Below the pieces are notes generated by a model. That model saw only the letters and a program-made list of their open reading frames with translations. It was not told where the DNA came from and ran no database searches. Made by a program: the position numbers and the translations under genes. This document shows, in pieces, positions 38,788 through 49,700 of a stretch of 64,000 nt of DNA. The stretch is taken from assembly GCA_026182355.1 (NCBI GenBank), contig JAPFBL010000255.1, positions 4,713,501 through 4,777,500 on the forward strand. The letters run 5' to 3'. Source of the stretch: Hermatobates lingyangjiaoensis. Lineage: Eukaryota > Arthropoda > Insecta > Hemiptera > Hermatobatidae. Each line of letters begins with the position of its first letter. Position 1 is the first letter of the stretch.

Positions 38788-40952
38788 GCCGGCCTTTATG
38801 TAGGTTTTCCTTTTCTTTACTAGATTGCACAGAAACAACCTTAGTCATCGATTGGTGATGACAATTCTTTGGGTTGGTACTAAAAGGCGAAAAGTTTGAT
38901 AGTATTCTGGATCGGAGGGCTATCTATCATTGTTGGTCTTATGCCCCTCTTTTTTCTTCTGTTTAGCGCCTGTATATTTCACGTATCACTTTTATTTCTA
39001 ATAAATGACCTTGTTGGTGAGTTGTTCGCAAACGTGTTGTCTGTTGTATTGGTGACATAGATTGCCTGATCTATGGCTCCCATACACTTCTTTCTTCTGA
39101 AACTTTTACCTTTCGGCTTCTATTCCTTCCTTACTAATTTACTTTTTTTAATTCTTTAAATCCCCTATTAGCTGTCATCATTTATTTTAAAATTATAATC
39201 TGAAAACATGTATCATGCGCTGACCATACATGTCATGTTTCTTATTTAATGTTTTTTTTTCTCTAAAAGGCTGATCTGGGTTTATGTTCTGTTGAGGTAG
39301 GACGTAAAAAGTCCATCTGGACGTTGCTTCGTGTTGACACAGTTGCTCTTCCGTAAAAAGATCAAAGGGTTCCACGTAAAAGGCAACAACTGGAAGATAG
39401 AGAGACAAAGCTTAAGTCGAAATATATTTACTCTTTTTTTAAATAGTACAAAACCATATTTTAGTAAACTACTCAATAATAATTAATAACATATGCACTT
39501 TATACCTAGTGTGATACATGAAGTATAAATAAACTCCCTCATAAGTTGTGAGGAAAAGAAAAGAAGAAATTAACATCTATTTATAATGTGCATATTTATT
39601 ATTATTATTTTAATTTTATCTGTTTACAGATAGCTGTAATTGCAGTTCAGAATTTTCTCACTACATTATATAAAATGTTATCAACAGTAACTTGTTCTAT
39701 TTGATTCGCACAAGCACACTAGTTGATGATAACATATTGATTACAATAATTTTTTTCAATAAAACAACTATTGAAATGTGTAAAAAATATTTGTTTTTGT
39801 TCTAAATTTAAGAGTTGCTAAACAGTAAGAATGGATTCAACCCACATCTTTCACACTTGTCTTCCTCTGACACTTTAATAGAAATTCTCCCTGCATGATG
39901 TGACTTGCAAAAATGTCTCTACACTTCCCTTTTCATTTTCTAAATTTCTAAGAAAAAAGCTTTTGGTTAATGCTTGCATATGTTATTCTGTTTTTTGGGA
40001 AAAGTAAATAATACAGGGGAAACAATAATATAACATATGTAAAACTTTATCATTATGCATAATAATATAATAAGAATAATGTTTGTATTAATATTTTATT
40101 AGTAATTATCGCCTAACTCAATAATAGATTTCAGATGAGGAATTCACGCACTGGTGTGAGTTATTCCTCTCTATCGGACTCGACGGCATAACTGTATCTG
40201 AATGCCACGAGAATAGAGACAAAATTAATATTTATTTTTAGGTGTTTGCATGTATTTTATTGACATAGGCTTTAAAAACCTACATTAAGGAGCAGTTACA
40301 CTAAAACCTGAATGTAATTAAGACATAGTGGTAAAGAGACAACGGAGAGAGTCAGTGTTCACTCGAGCACATTACTGACAACGTGCTTAAAGAAAAATTA
40401 GGATAGAAAAGCGGAATTTGTAGCATTAGTGGTCAATTGGAACATTTGTAGGTGTCTACATATGTTTGCTAGTGTTCTTTAAGTATAACTCACAGGATTG
40501 TGGGGTCATTTAAATGGTTTGGACAAGCAGTTTAAATGAATGAAAACTAGTTGGGTTCTAGATGCCGGACATGTTCTAGTTTGCCTCGGTGAGACTAATG
40601 TCTTTCACTAAACTTAACACAACTACCTGGCACTGGCTAGACCATCAACATTATTCTTAATGGTACTAATAGTCACTAAATTTAAATGAATCGAAAAGAA
40701 TAAAAGAGAAATAAGATAATCTAAATGTAGGATTTAATTTAAAATGTCTAAATTAAATTAATTAATAAATTAATAATCTAAATGTCTTTTCTTCTGAAGA
40801 CAGTTTTTCTGATAATTCGACTTAGTAAGTGTGTTTCTATTCTCTGTCTGATACTATTCTTCGATTTTGAACTTGTGTATGTACAGTTTGGATCATCATT
40901 TCGATTTTATAGTACACATATATGCAGAAAAATCACAATCAAACACGTGATG
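38788..40952. other. non-coding stretch with short unassigned frames
   Basis: On the minus strand at about 39193-39476 two overlapping frames have mixed, non-repetitive residue content (for example CQHEATSRWTFYVLPQQN) and could be a decayed coding piece of an element. I cannot assign it. The plus-strand frame at 40782-41117 overlaps the PLE terminal piece and is not a gene. Confidence 0.35.
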
Positions 40953-41050
40953 CAATCAATGAAGTCTAAAATCACAAGGAAAAAGAAAAACAAAAGAAAT
41001 AAATGCTCTGAGGTCTTTGACTTTATGTCATCAGAGAGCAAACAACTTAA
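40953..41050 (-). mobile_element. PLE-type terminal-repeat fragment, inverted
   Basis: This segment aligns over most of its length with 54611-54715. The shared series is CAATGAAGTCTAAA; GAAAAAG-AAAACAA-AGAAATAAATGCTCTGAG; then TCAT CAG and GAGCAAACAA. A shorter version occurs at 4381-4420. It carries a hammerhead-like motif on the minus strand. It lies just upstream of a plus-strand PLE reverse-transcriptase fragment (41150-41403), the same head-to-head layout as in the 52.6-54.3 kb element. Confidence 0.6.
41004..41040 (-). ncRNA. hammerhead-like ribozyme motif
   Basis: Read on the minus strand: TGCTCT (stem I half), CTGATGA (41034-41028), a hairpin that may be drawn with GAC/GTC, AA-AG, a two-base loop, CU-C (stem III of 2 bp and cleavage-site base), then AGAGCA, which pairs with TGCTCT. 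The box is complete, but the conserved G before AA is C here. The sister copy at 54660-54695 keeps that G. Confidence 0.5.
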
Positions 41051-41149
41051 AACGCATAAGGATGGTAACCCGGTTAGACCGAGTGTTTTGATTTACCCAT
41101 ACATGCAAGGCCAATAGGGAACTCTAATGTTAAATCTGGTAACCAGTCG

Positions 41150-41403
41150 ATTTATTTTATTTTAAGAATAATAGGGAGTTTTTTGAACACCCATAACAAG
41201 TGCGTTCCGTTCATTGATTTTATTTTACAAGTTGAAAGCAATAATAAGTTGCTTTTTCTTGATTTTTATTTACATCGTTATGAGCACACTCTTAAATACA
41301 GTATCTATAGAAAGCCTACTCATAATCCTTCTAATGTTCATTTTTTCTCTTCTCATCCTTCTAATGTTAAAAAAGCCGTGTTCAGAAATATTTTCTTGTA
41401 AGC
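41150..41403 (+). pseudogene. PLE reverse-transcriptase fragment
   Basis: The open part (41183-41401, entered from an upstream open stretch) shows the pattern typical of the palm/thumb region of Penelope-type reverse transcriptases: PFIDFILQVE, then LLFLDFYLHR (the family has a (L)PFLD motif), then YSIYRKPTH, and an H-P-x2-VKKAVFR segment near the end. The catalytic YADD region upstream is missing. Downstream the similarity stops abruptly at about 41403, where a different terminal-repeat piece begins. No endonuclease domain follows. Two other frames overlap it and are shadows. Confidence 0.75.
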
Positions 41404-41407
41404 ATAA

Positions 41408-41500
41408 CGGGTTACTTGCGGTTGCGTCGACAACGTGCTTGGTTTCCCGTTCTCTTTTCTCCTGATAACGGATTGTCCAAAACCTTGAGTTTCTCATTTA
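41408..41500 (+). mobile_element. PLE-type terminal-repeat fragment
   Basis: It matches 54825-54915 from GGGTTACT through GCGTC-ACAACGTGCTTGGT, a CT-rich run, CTCCTGA-AACGGATTG and TTGAGTTT. It is joined directly to the reverse-transcriptase fragment at 41403. That gives the order of coding piece followed by terminal repeat expected at a PLE 3' end, although the coding piece is cut before the endonuclease. Confidence 0.65.
41459..41489 (+). ncRNA. hammerhead-like ribozyme motif (degenerate)
   Basis: CTC (stem I), CTGATAA (core box with G8 changed), an extra C, GGA-TTG-TCC (stem II), AAA, ACCTT, then GAG, which closes stem I. The conserved G of GAA and G8 are lost, so this copy is probably inactive. 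Confidence 0.4.
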
Positions 41501-42799
41501 AAATTAAGATTGGGGTTATTTTTCTTCTAAATATATTCATTTTTCACCAGTTTTAAAGTGAAATATTCATAAATATGTGCCATTCCGATTAAAAGCATTG
41601 AAAGTATTTTAAATTTATACAGTAAAAACAGTTTTTAGATTTTTGTGGGTTTTAAAATTACTTAAAGGATTAAGTTAATTTCAAATTAGTTTGTGAGGTC
41701 CGCTCTAAATCAATATATGTCAAATTGAGTTGGACTTTCTATTAGAATTAAAAACTCATTTATTGATTAGAATTAAGTCCACTCTAGATATTTATTTTAT
41801 TTTTTTAGTTTGGTTAAATTATACTCGTTTTGCATTCGATAAGTCTGAATCTTTAAAAGGATTAAATGTTATAATAAATATAGATGTACTGGTTATTCTT
41901 TGTTTGTTTTATATATGTCATTGTTTAAGGGAATAGGTTTTAGAACTGTTAGCTAAGTTTTCAGAAGTAGATTTGTTTCTAGTAACCTATTTTGATGATT
42001 ACTTGTAGTTAAAGTAAAGTAGTCATTTTCTGATATTTTCGATGGAAATGTCGTGTGCAGTAAGTAGCATAAAATTACCTAGATATAATTTTTTAGATAG
42101 CCCAATAATATCAAAGTTACTCTAGCAGTAAGTAATAATGCAGAAAACCATATCAAAACATCCATTTAATAAACTATTATTGCAGCTGTTTATTCAGTTA
42201 GATCAGATGATATTCAAATTAGACAAATTGCATGCATACTCATAAACGTAACAACGATTGGGGAATAAATTAACAAATCCTAAAAAAACAAGCAGTGATT
42301 TTTGATTTGGATCGTAAGCAAGAAAAAGAGTTATATTAGCGTGCTTCAAAGGTAGTAATACAAATGTTTTACTTTAAATATGTGAAAACGAAATTTAATA
42401 TTATCCAGAAAAACATTATTCCAAAAAGATAAAACCATGTCCCAGAAAAAAATACTGTAATGAGAAGGTCATTAAAATGTAGGTACATAATGTCAAATTT
42501 TAAAAAAATATGACCTGTTCAAGTGAGAAAACATTTATTTTTTATCAAAATGAAGATGACAGAAAACGAAAAACTTGTGACAAGTGTTTCTCGGTTTGAA
42601 ACTTTTATTCAGGAAGGAAAAACACTAAACACTTTCTGTTTTATGAAGGAAAACGCAAAGGAATATTATTTGTCTGATTTGCTTAGTTTAAAAATGTTGT
42701 TCACATTAAATTAATATTAAACTTTTTTCTGTTTTTTAATATTTTAATAAATACTTTTCTTCTTGGGATTTAGTCAGAGTTAATTATTTAAAATGACCT
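41501..42799. other. AT-rich non-coding stretch
   Basis: Short frames at 41730-41936 and 42523-42714 have no recognisable domain. Confidence 0.4.
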
Positions 42800-42806
42800 T
42801 TTTGTT

Positions 42807-43027
42807 GACGTTTCGTTTTTATTTTAAGAACCCCAAAACAATGGACATTTATCTTATCTAACTGACATTCATCATACACATCAAAAAATCTTAGGCTAGC
42901 TGCTATTTATAGTTTAACTTATAGCTAGGCTACTAGCTACTATAGGCTAGCTCCTATTAAGATTGAAAAGATAAATGTCCATTGTTTTTGAGTTCTGGCC
43001 CTAAGGATGTCTTAAAATAAAAACAGC
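42807..43027. repeat. nested foldback with hammerhead-like ends
   Basis: The inner arms 42835-42855 and 42968-42988 (21 bp, CAATGGACATTTATCTT core) are perfect reverse complements. The outer arms about 42814-42829 and 43012-43027 (CTTAAAATAAAAAC type) also pair. The minus strand at 42814-42807 reads GAAACGTC. The plus strand at 43001-43027 reads CTAAGGA, T, GTCTTAAAATAAAAAC. Together these look like the two halves of a CUGANGA-stem II-GAAAC-GUC hammerhead that has decayed differently on each side. The spacer holds short TAGGCTAGC/TAGCTAGGC repeats. Confidence 0.5.
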
Positions 43028-43278
43028 CATTAAGGCAATGCCTGTCATGTCCTTCATAGAGCTGTAATTCCTGAAATAGCATTCATAGTTTATAGCATTC
43101 TATGCTATAGTTTATATAGCATTCATAGCATGCACCTTTCACTTCAACTTGAAGTGAAACTTTTTAGTTAAACTTGACTAACAAGATATTTTTTTGGAAA
43201 GTGCATCTTCCATTCATTCATTCAGTCACATAGGGTCAGTTTTGATAACTTCTATTACAAATGTTCTATTAGAACGAC

Positions 43279-43297
43279 ATCTATCTATCTATCTATT
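43279..43297. repeat. (CTAT)n microsatellite
   Basis: Four to five CTAT units. Confidence 0.85.
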
Positions 43298-43379
43298 AAA
43301 AATTCTAAATCACATTCATTATTCAAACTCTAATTTCAAGTTAGAGATTCCAGAAGAAGTGGATGTTAGTCTCTCCTTG

Positions 43380-43408
43380 GAGGTAGATTTTATGAAGTTT
43401 ATCGATGA

Positions 43409-43462
<54 letters not shown>

Positions 43463-44060
43463 TATGTGAGTGCGCGTGTATGTATGTGAGGGTGGGTGGA
43501 TGAGTGAGTGAATATCCAAAAGTTTGTATAACATTACGGTTCACAATCTTAGATTGATCATGTTACTTATCCACACAAATATGGGCCTCATAATGTAGAT
43601 GTGTCTTATTGTTTGGGAGCGATTATACATGATGGAAAAGGCACTTTTATAGTCAAAACAGTTTTTTTTTCAGACTACATATTTTTGTCCTAAACTATTA
43701 ATTCTAGATACTTCAAATTTTGGCATTATCTTTGGAATTACAAAGGCAATACTTAGAAATCTTCAGATGTTCAAAGCAACTGGAAATATATTTTTTTCCA
43801 ATAAAATATAATCATTTTAACTAATCATTCATTCTGAAAACTTGTGAGGGCTATATAAGCCTTCCCGTGGGACGGATTCAAAAACATAATAAAATCATAA
43901 TTATATCTACAAAAAAGGGCTACAATAATATATCTCCCATTATGTGAGAGAGTTGAGGTAATATTTTTCCAAATTAGATTAACCAAAGTGGCGTTATAGT
44001 GCATTTTCTGTTTTCAGATACATTTTTTTACTCTAAACAGTTCATTAAAGGACAATAAAA
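43380..44060 (+). repeat. dispersed unclassified repeat, copy 2
   Basis: The same ordered blocks as at 29980-30430 are present, with a (GT)n tract of about 60 bp inserted or expanded between the TCTGT and GGGTGGGTGG blocks. Frames read through the GT tract on either strand are artefacts. No coding capacity is seen. Confidence 0.6.
43412..43475. repeat. (GT)n microsatellite inside the dispersed repeat
   Basis: A nearly pure GT run to 43455, continuing with GTAT and GTGC variants. Confidence 0.95.
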
Positions 44061-46421
44061 TTTTGCTAAAAAAATTGATCAGAAAATTAGCAATTTATAC
44101 AAAAAAATTCGTAACATTTCAATTACTACAAAGAGCAATAAAGCTATAAAAACCGTAAATTCATCGTAGACTAATATATTACCTACTGTACTTGTCGGAT
44201 TTGTTCACATTGTGATTGCATATCTTCTATTCATACGGTTTACATTGACTTAAAAATTGTTTGAGTGATTTGTATCAGATGTGGAAAAACTGATGTATAG
44301 GTGTACTGATATTGAGAAATTCATATCAGACGTAGATTTTCTTATGTTTATAATTACATTATGTATCATAATTCATCTATCATTATCTCTAAGAATGGAA
44401 CAACAATAAACATCTCTAAAATATATAGATATTATATGATATCTAATTCAGACATTCTAAACCTAAGTAGTTTAGGCCACTCCAGATGTTTATTTATTTG
44501 ATCGTATTTTACCATATATATGTATTTTTACCTGTATATTTTTTTTTTGCTATTTACATTATATTTACTTATTATTTTTTACAATTATATTTATTTACGT
44601 TATATTCACCATTTATTTCATATTTTCGGCTCTTATTTATTTTCCTTTTTTATCCCTCCTTCTGTAGGGTCGATAACTGACAGATTGCTTTTGAGAAAGG
44701 CACTTCTTAGCATGGCTGGGTGGCTTCTCATAGATCCCTTCACATTCCTGCTACCGGCAGATTTTTGAAATATCTCGGTTAATTTCTGTGTTTTCAGCTC
44801 TTTGTTTTGTCTCCGGGATTTTATTTGGTGCGTTTAACCCTGCGTTTTTATAGCATACCTATATTAAGAGTCTGCTTGTCATTAATATTTTTTATTGTAC
44901 ATTGCTCTATGTCAGCTCTTCAATAATCTTTTCAATCCATAAGAAAAAATCGTCCGTAAATTACAATTATAACCAAGAGACTTTGCTTGAATACCTTATA
45001 ACCTGTTTGAATACATTCCAAGATAATTCATTGAATGACCAATCTTCTTTTACTAGAAAAATACGATAAATAACCATATAACACAAATGCATAACACCAA
45101 TACATTTGAGAAATAATAGTAAAATTTACATGAATAATAAAACGAGAATGTGATGGCAGTAGACGAAGAACTCTATTTACCTCTGTAAACAAATAAAATG
45201 AACCCTACATAAATATTCAATGAGAGATGAGTATTATCATAGTTCCCTTCATCAAACATTTTATGAAATTATATCGCAATAAATAAATGTTAATTTTTCT
45301 TATACATCATAATTGTTATTCATTTTAGAAGACACTTACAAATGTTTTCAACAAACAGAACACCATTTACTTAAAGAAATGAAGATTTATAAATGTTTGA
45401 TCCCTTGAAATGACATAATTTTTAATGGTGCTACCTCTTATACTCAATATAGATGAATATAATGAAATTTTTTTTTTTTTGGTTTTTGATATTAATTTTT
45501 TTTAAGTTTATTTTTATTGCTGAAATTCTTTTTTCTATTTTTTTCCTTATAATTTTTCTATTTCAATATTTCTTAATGTTTATTATTTCAAGTTTCTTTC
45601 GTTTGTATATTATATTTGAATTAATTTATTTCCTTAATGATACATACATAATTATATTTATTTATTACTATTTTATGGTTTCTTTCCTTACTATGATTAT
45701 AAGGTCGGTAGCGATGCTGCTTTTTAGGAGTATTAAATACTGCCTTTGTTATGATGATTTGTCAGGGGAGGAGTATCTACATGTAATATTTGTACTATAT
45801 GTAAGGAAACTTTACATACTAAATAACTTATTTTATATCTTATCAAAATTAGAAATGTCTCCTTGCAAATATTAATATATATTAACATACCAAGTTGGAC
45901 ATGTTTTATGATTGGCTTCCAGTTTAGAATATCTTTGCTAAAGTTATTTCGAATGTTAATTGAAAAAGACTAACATTTTATCTATTCACTATCTTCTATT
46001 AAATCTGTTTAAAATCATTAATTTTAAATAATTTAAAATTTAGTTTTTAATTTTAAGGTGTTTTAAATAATTATGAGGCCTATGTTCTTTGTTAATTCAT
46101 TGTTATTACTATAGTAAAATTACTCATGTTACTATAAATTTACTGATTTTGTTACGGCTATATTTACATAGAAGAATACAAACATACTGGAATGATTTTT
46201 TAGCACGTAATGGAAATGTAATTTTTGAGTATAAAGTCTGATGATTTGATAATAGATTGAATATATTTAATTAAAGTATCACATTTCATAAGGTTTCTTT
46301 TTTAATATACGACCATTGCTGAAGAATATTAGTTAAAATGAATTTCAGAATGAAGCATAATGAGCAAAGTTATGTAACAGAAGGCAGTCTATTTAAGTAA
46401 TGAATGATGTTGTACCCGAAG
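44061..46421. other. non-coding stretch with T-rich tracts
   Basis: The plus strand at 44480-44690 and 45450-45700 is a run of TTTATTTA and TTTTTTAT words. The frames there (44486-44768 and 45453-45875) are low-complexity F/I/Y/L and are explained by base composition. A similar TTATTTATTTA tract occurs at 62990-63150. A GC-richer patch at 44660-44840 follows the first tract but has no named motif. Confidence 0.5.
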
Positions 46422-46674
46422 TTACATGACAAATAAATTCGACACTGATATTAAAAAGTTTAAAGTGAATCCTTGTTGCTCGGTTTCTTCAACATGAGCA
46501 TTTCTGTTACTTTTAGTCTGCAAAGTGGTTTTCCTTTGATTTATAATTCTGGCAGATCTAGCGTCAGCATTCCTTTGGCTGGTAGCCAGAAGGCTGGTTT
46601 CGCTTTGCTGAGGTGTTTCAGCAGGTTTTGCGGCTACAAGCCTCACTGCATCAGCTGGCAGTCTGACTTTTTCT
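46422..46674 (-). pseudogene. decayed ORF with 23-residue tandem repeats (element-like)
   Basis: The frame is open from the TAA just above 46674 to 46422. It contains three register-matched units of about 23 residues. One starts AAKPAETPQQSETSLLATSQ, the next ADARSARIINQRKTTLQTKS; each ends with a basic x-R-N. The third, AHVEETEQQG, is broken off as the sequence turns AT-rich and hydrophobic. The A-x-R-x-A-E-T-x-x-Q-x-E-x-x-L pattern resembles the Arg/Ala-rich repeats found near the N-terminus of some Helitron-type and other mobile-element proteins in invertebrates. That assignment is from memory and tentative. The plus strand has a shadow frame. It is partial at both ends and not expected to be functional. 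Confidence 0.4.
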
Positions 46675-46744
46675 ACTTACCACTTTCAATTAGTTCTAAA
46701 CACGCTGCTGTAGTATGTTCACTAATCAACCTCAAACCATCTTC

Positions 46745-49700
46745 TGCATTTTAGGAAGAAACCATGCCTATTAGTGGTAGCCGAAAACTATTAAGCCATC
46801 ATTTATTTGTTTTAAAAAAAAGTTCATATTTGTTAATTTAATAAAAATAATCATAAACTGCATTCTTAATATTGGTCGCTTATTTCTTAAAAAGTCTGGA
46901 GTGGCATACAATTACCTTTAAGCATACATAATACTAAACTGGTTGACAACCATTTGATTTTTAATTTATAATATAAGTTTAGCAAATTTATTTTATGTTA
47001 ATAAAATTTGATATAATAGATATTGAATAATCTGACATGTTAGTATTATAAATATTATTGTTATTATTATTAAACAAAGAGTTACTAAGGAATCTCATGC
47101 AGTAGAATACTCCCAAAGCAGCCTTCGTCAATGCACTTCCTACATATCTTTCCAAATTTAGTCTTTCATATAATGATACTCCTACAATTTTGCTTACTCC
47201 TTATAGCTCCACTTTATCATTTTTAAGAGACCTTTGTGTCATATTTTCTTTCTTTTTATGAAGAAATATAGATTGACAGACAGAAATAAGAAGGAATAAA
47301 GACAGTTTTAACTCGATTTCAATCCACAACATTCTCCTTTATACATTAATCAACAATACATAGGACTTGCAACAAACACTCAAATTCAGTTGCATAAAGC
47401 ATTATTTTTTATAATTCGAATTTAGGAACAGGTTTGATAGTGGATGATGAAGCATGATAAGGTTTGTAATGATAGGTGTCTAGAGAGGTAGGACCAAAGC
47501 AGGGAGGTGCCTTTCCCAAAATTTAGAACTAGATTTACAACTTCTTGTTAGATAACAACTATTTTATATATTTTGATTCGTTTAATATAATATTATATAG
47601 TTTCTTGATATAAAGGAATTTAAAATTGCACTAGATAAAGTGGCTCTAATGTTTTTATGTTAATTAAAATTGTTACTAAATTTAAAGATATTTAAATTAT
47701 GTGGAAACGAATGCTGATTCACTTTGAGAACATTAAGACTTGATATTTATAAAAGAAGGAATGAACTAATTTAAAAGTGAGTAAATCACTCACGAATACG
47801 TTAGATATGCTAACGTTTTGTAAAACAATGCAACAAGTAAATCTTAAAGAAAAGAACAGAAAAACAAACTTAATTCCAAAGATTAATGAGCCATGTCATA
47901 TGGACTGTTTTTCAACTTACTTCAATATGAATTCTACACAAACAAGTAAGCCAATGATGAATTTGGTCTACTTGTTATGAGAGACTTTTTTCATACGTGA
48001 ATAAGGACATCATGGGATTTGCCATGTTGTAAAAGGTTACGTGTACATTACTTTAAGTTATACTCTACGTGTAACTTTACTTTACAAGTGTGGGTAGGTT
48101 TCCCAGTGGAGTAAGTAAACACATACACAAGATTTAACTGATAGTGTACAAATAAAAGTGAAATACAGAACTAATATGATGGGCAGTATCAACACAAATA
48201 ACAACAGATCAGTGTTCACCGTTTGGAAGTAGATTGATCATCCAACATGTTATCTAACAGCAACATCCAGAATTGGTGTTACTGCAAACACTCTAGTATA
48301 CGATGTACAATTTGTAGCGGTGTTTCAGCTCATACATTGAAAACACTCTTTTCACATTTTACTCACAACTTTGTTATCTCTCGCAACTGAGTGAACTTAC
48401 TGAATTGTAAGTTGTGATACTTTTACAGCAAATTTCTAGTTACGACAAAAGAGTCTGCAGAAATTCCAAAGTTTACGAAAAACAAAGAAAAGGATATAAA
48501 AGCAAGTCTGACAGAACCAATCCATACAAAAAGACTAGGAACATCTTGCAATCATTCAAAAATTTTCAACACAATCACATTTATAAATAATAATGAAAGA
48601 AACATCAATATTAAATCAATCTTACTTTGTGTTATTAACTCACTTACACTTTCATAAAGAAAATTGTATGTGATGACACTAAAGTCCAACACCACCTTGA
48701 TAATAAATGATGTCCAACTTGCGTTTATCTTAAATAATTCATTAAGAAAGCGAGATTGTCCACAGGTTGACATAAAATTATGTAGGAATAAAATATTATT
48801 GAAACGGAATCAATGGCTGATATTCAAAAATATAGGGTTTTGATTTAATTTCTCTTCAATAAAATATGTAACTTATACTTGAAATCCCTAACTTATTAGT
48901 CTGCATTAAACTGTGTCCTTAAATTGTTATCGTTCTTAAGAAAATAAACACTAATATATTTTTTTTTTATTTGGCTAGACTTTTTTATTATATTAAGTGA
49001 TTTTGGTGGATGGAAATATATTTTCTTTCATTCTTGTGGAGGTTTTAAAATCTTTGCAAGAATTGAAATGCTGAATAATATCACTGATTCATAATTAATG
49101 TGCTACCTTTAAATGGTTCACTAAACACAGTCACGTACATGATGGTTGCGGAAGATAAAGGGATGGCATAGTTTGTAATTATAGAAGGAGAGGGGTAAGA
49201 CCAATGCAGGAAGTTGTCTTTTACACGAGCCTTTGCTAAAATCGTTCCATTGTTATAAACGGTTGAATTCGCGTCTTATACTTCACATACAGTTCCTATG
49301 CATTCATCTTAGTCATTACTATACCTATTCTTTATATTTATTATTAAAAATTATTTTCTTTCCTGCTTTACAAATTTCAGGATGATTTTCTGGTGAATTT
49401 CACCATTTAATTGTGTTTTATATAATTAATGTTATGATATTGTTATTACGATATGAATTCTACTTAGTTTGATCGAAAGAGTATATTACTAATAGTGTAA
49501 AGCGGTTTTGCTCAAAGCAAACGGAATATCTTAGAAATACACGACAATATAAAGAGTGGTAAATGTATGGCTAGTGGGCTGCATCTGAGTAGCCCTCAAG
49601 GGTTCTAATCCAGGGGACATTTATCAGCTCTTTTTTATTCATTTCCGAGATAAAAATGGAATACGAAAATACCTATATATGCTGAACTATTTTTTCTTTG

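Noticed and set aside
39193..39476. Two overlapping minus-strand frames with mixed residue content
   Set aside because: No motif recognised and the frames support each other only as shifted readings of the same DNA; kept as unassigned.
40782..41117. 111-codon frame on the plus strand
   Set aside because: It runs across a PLE terminal fragment and its hammerhead-like motif on the opposite strand, with lysine-rich content from an A-rich stretch; not supported as a gene.
43194..43544. Frames with runs of C-V or H-T
   Set aside because: They are translations of the (GT)n microsatellite within a dispersed repeat.
45453..45875. 140-codon frame rich in F, I, Y and L that looks like a membrane protein
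   Set aside because: It lies in a long T-rich, low-complexity tract; residue content follows base composition and a similar tract elsewhere has no frame conservation.
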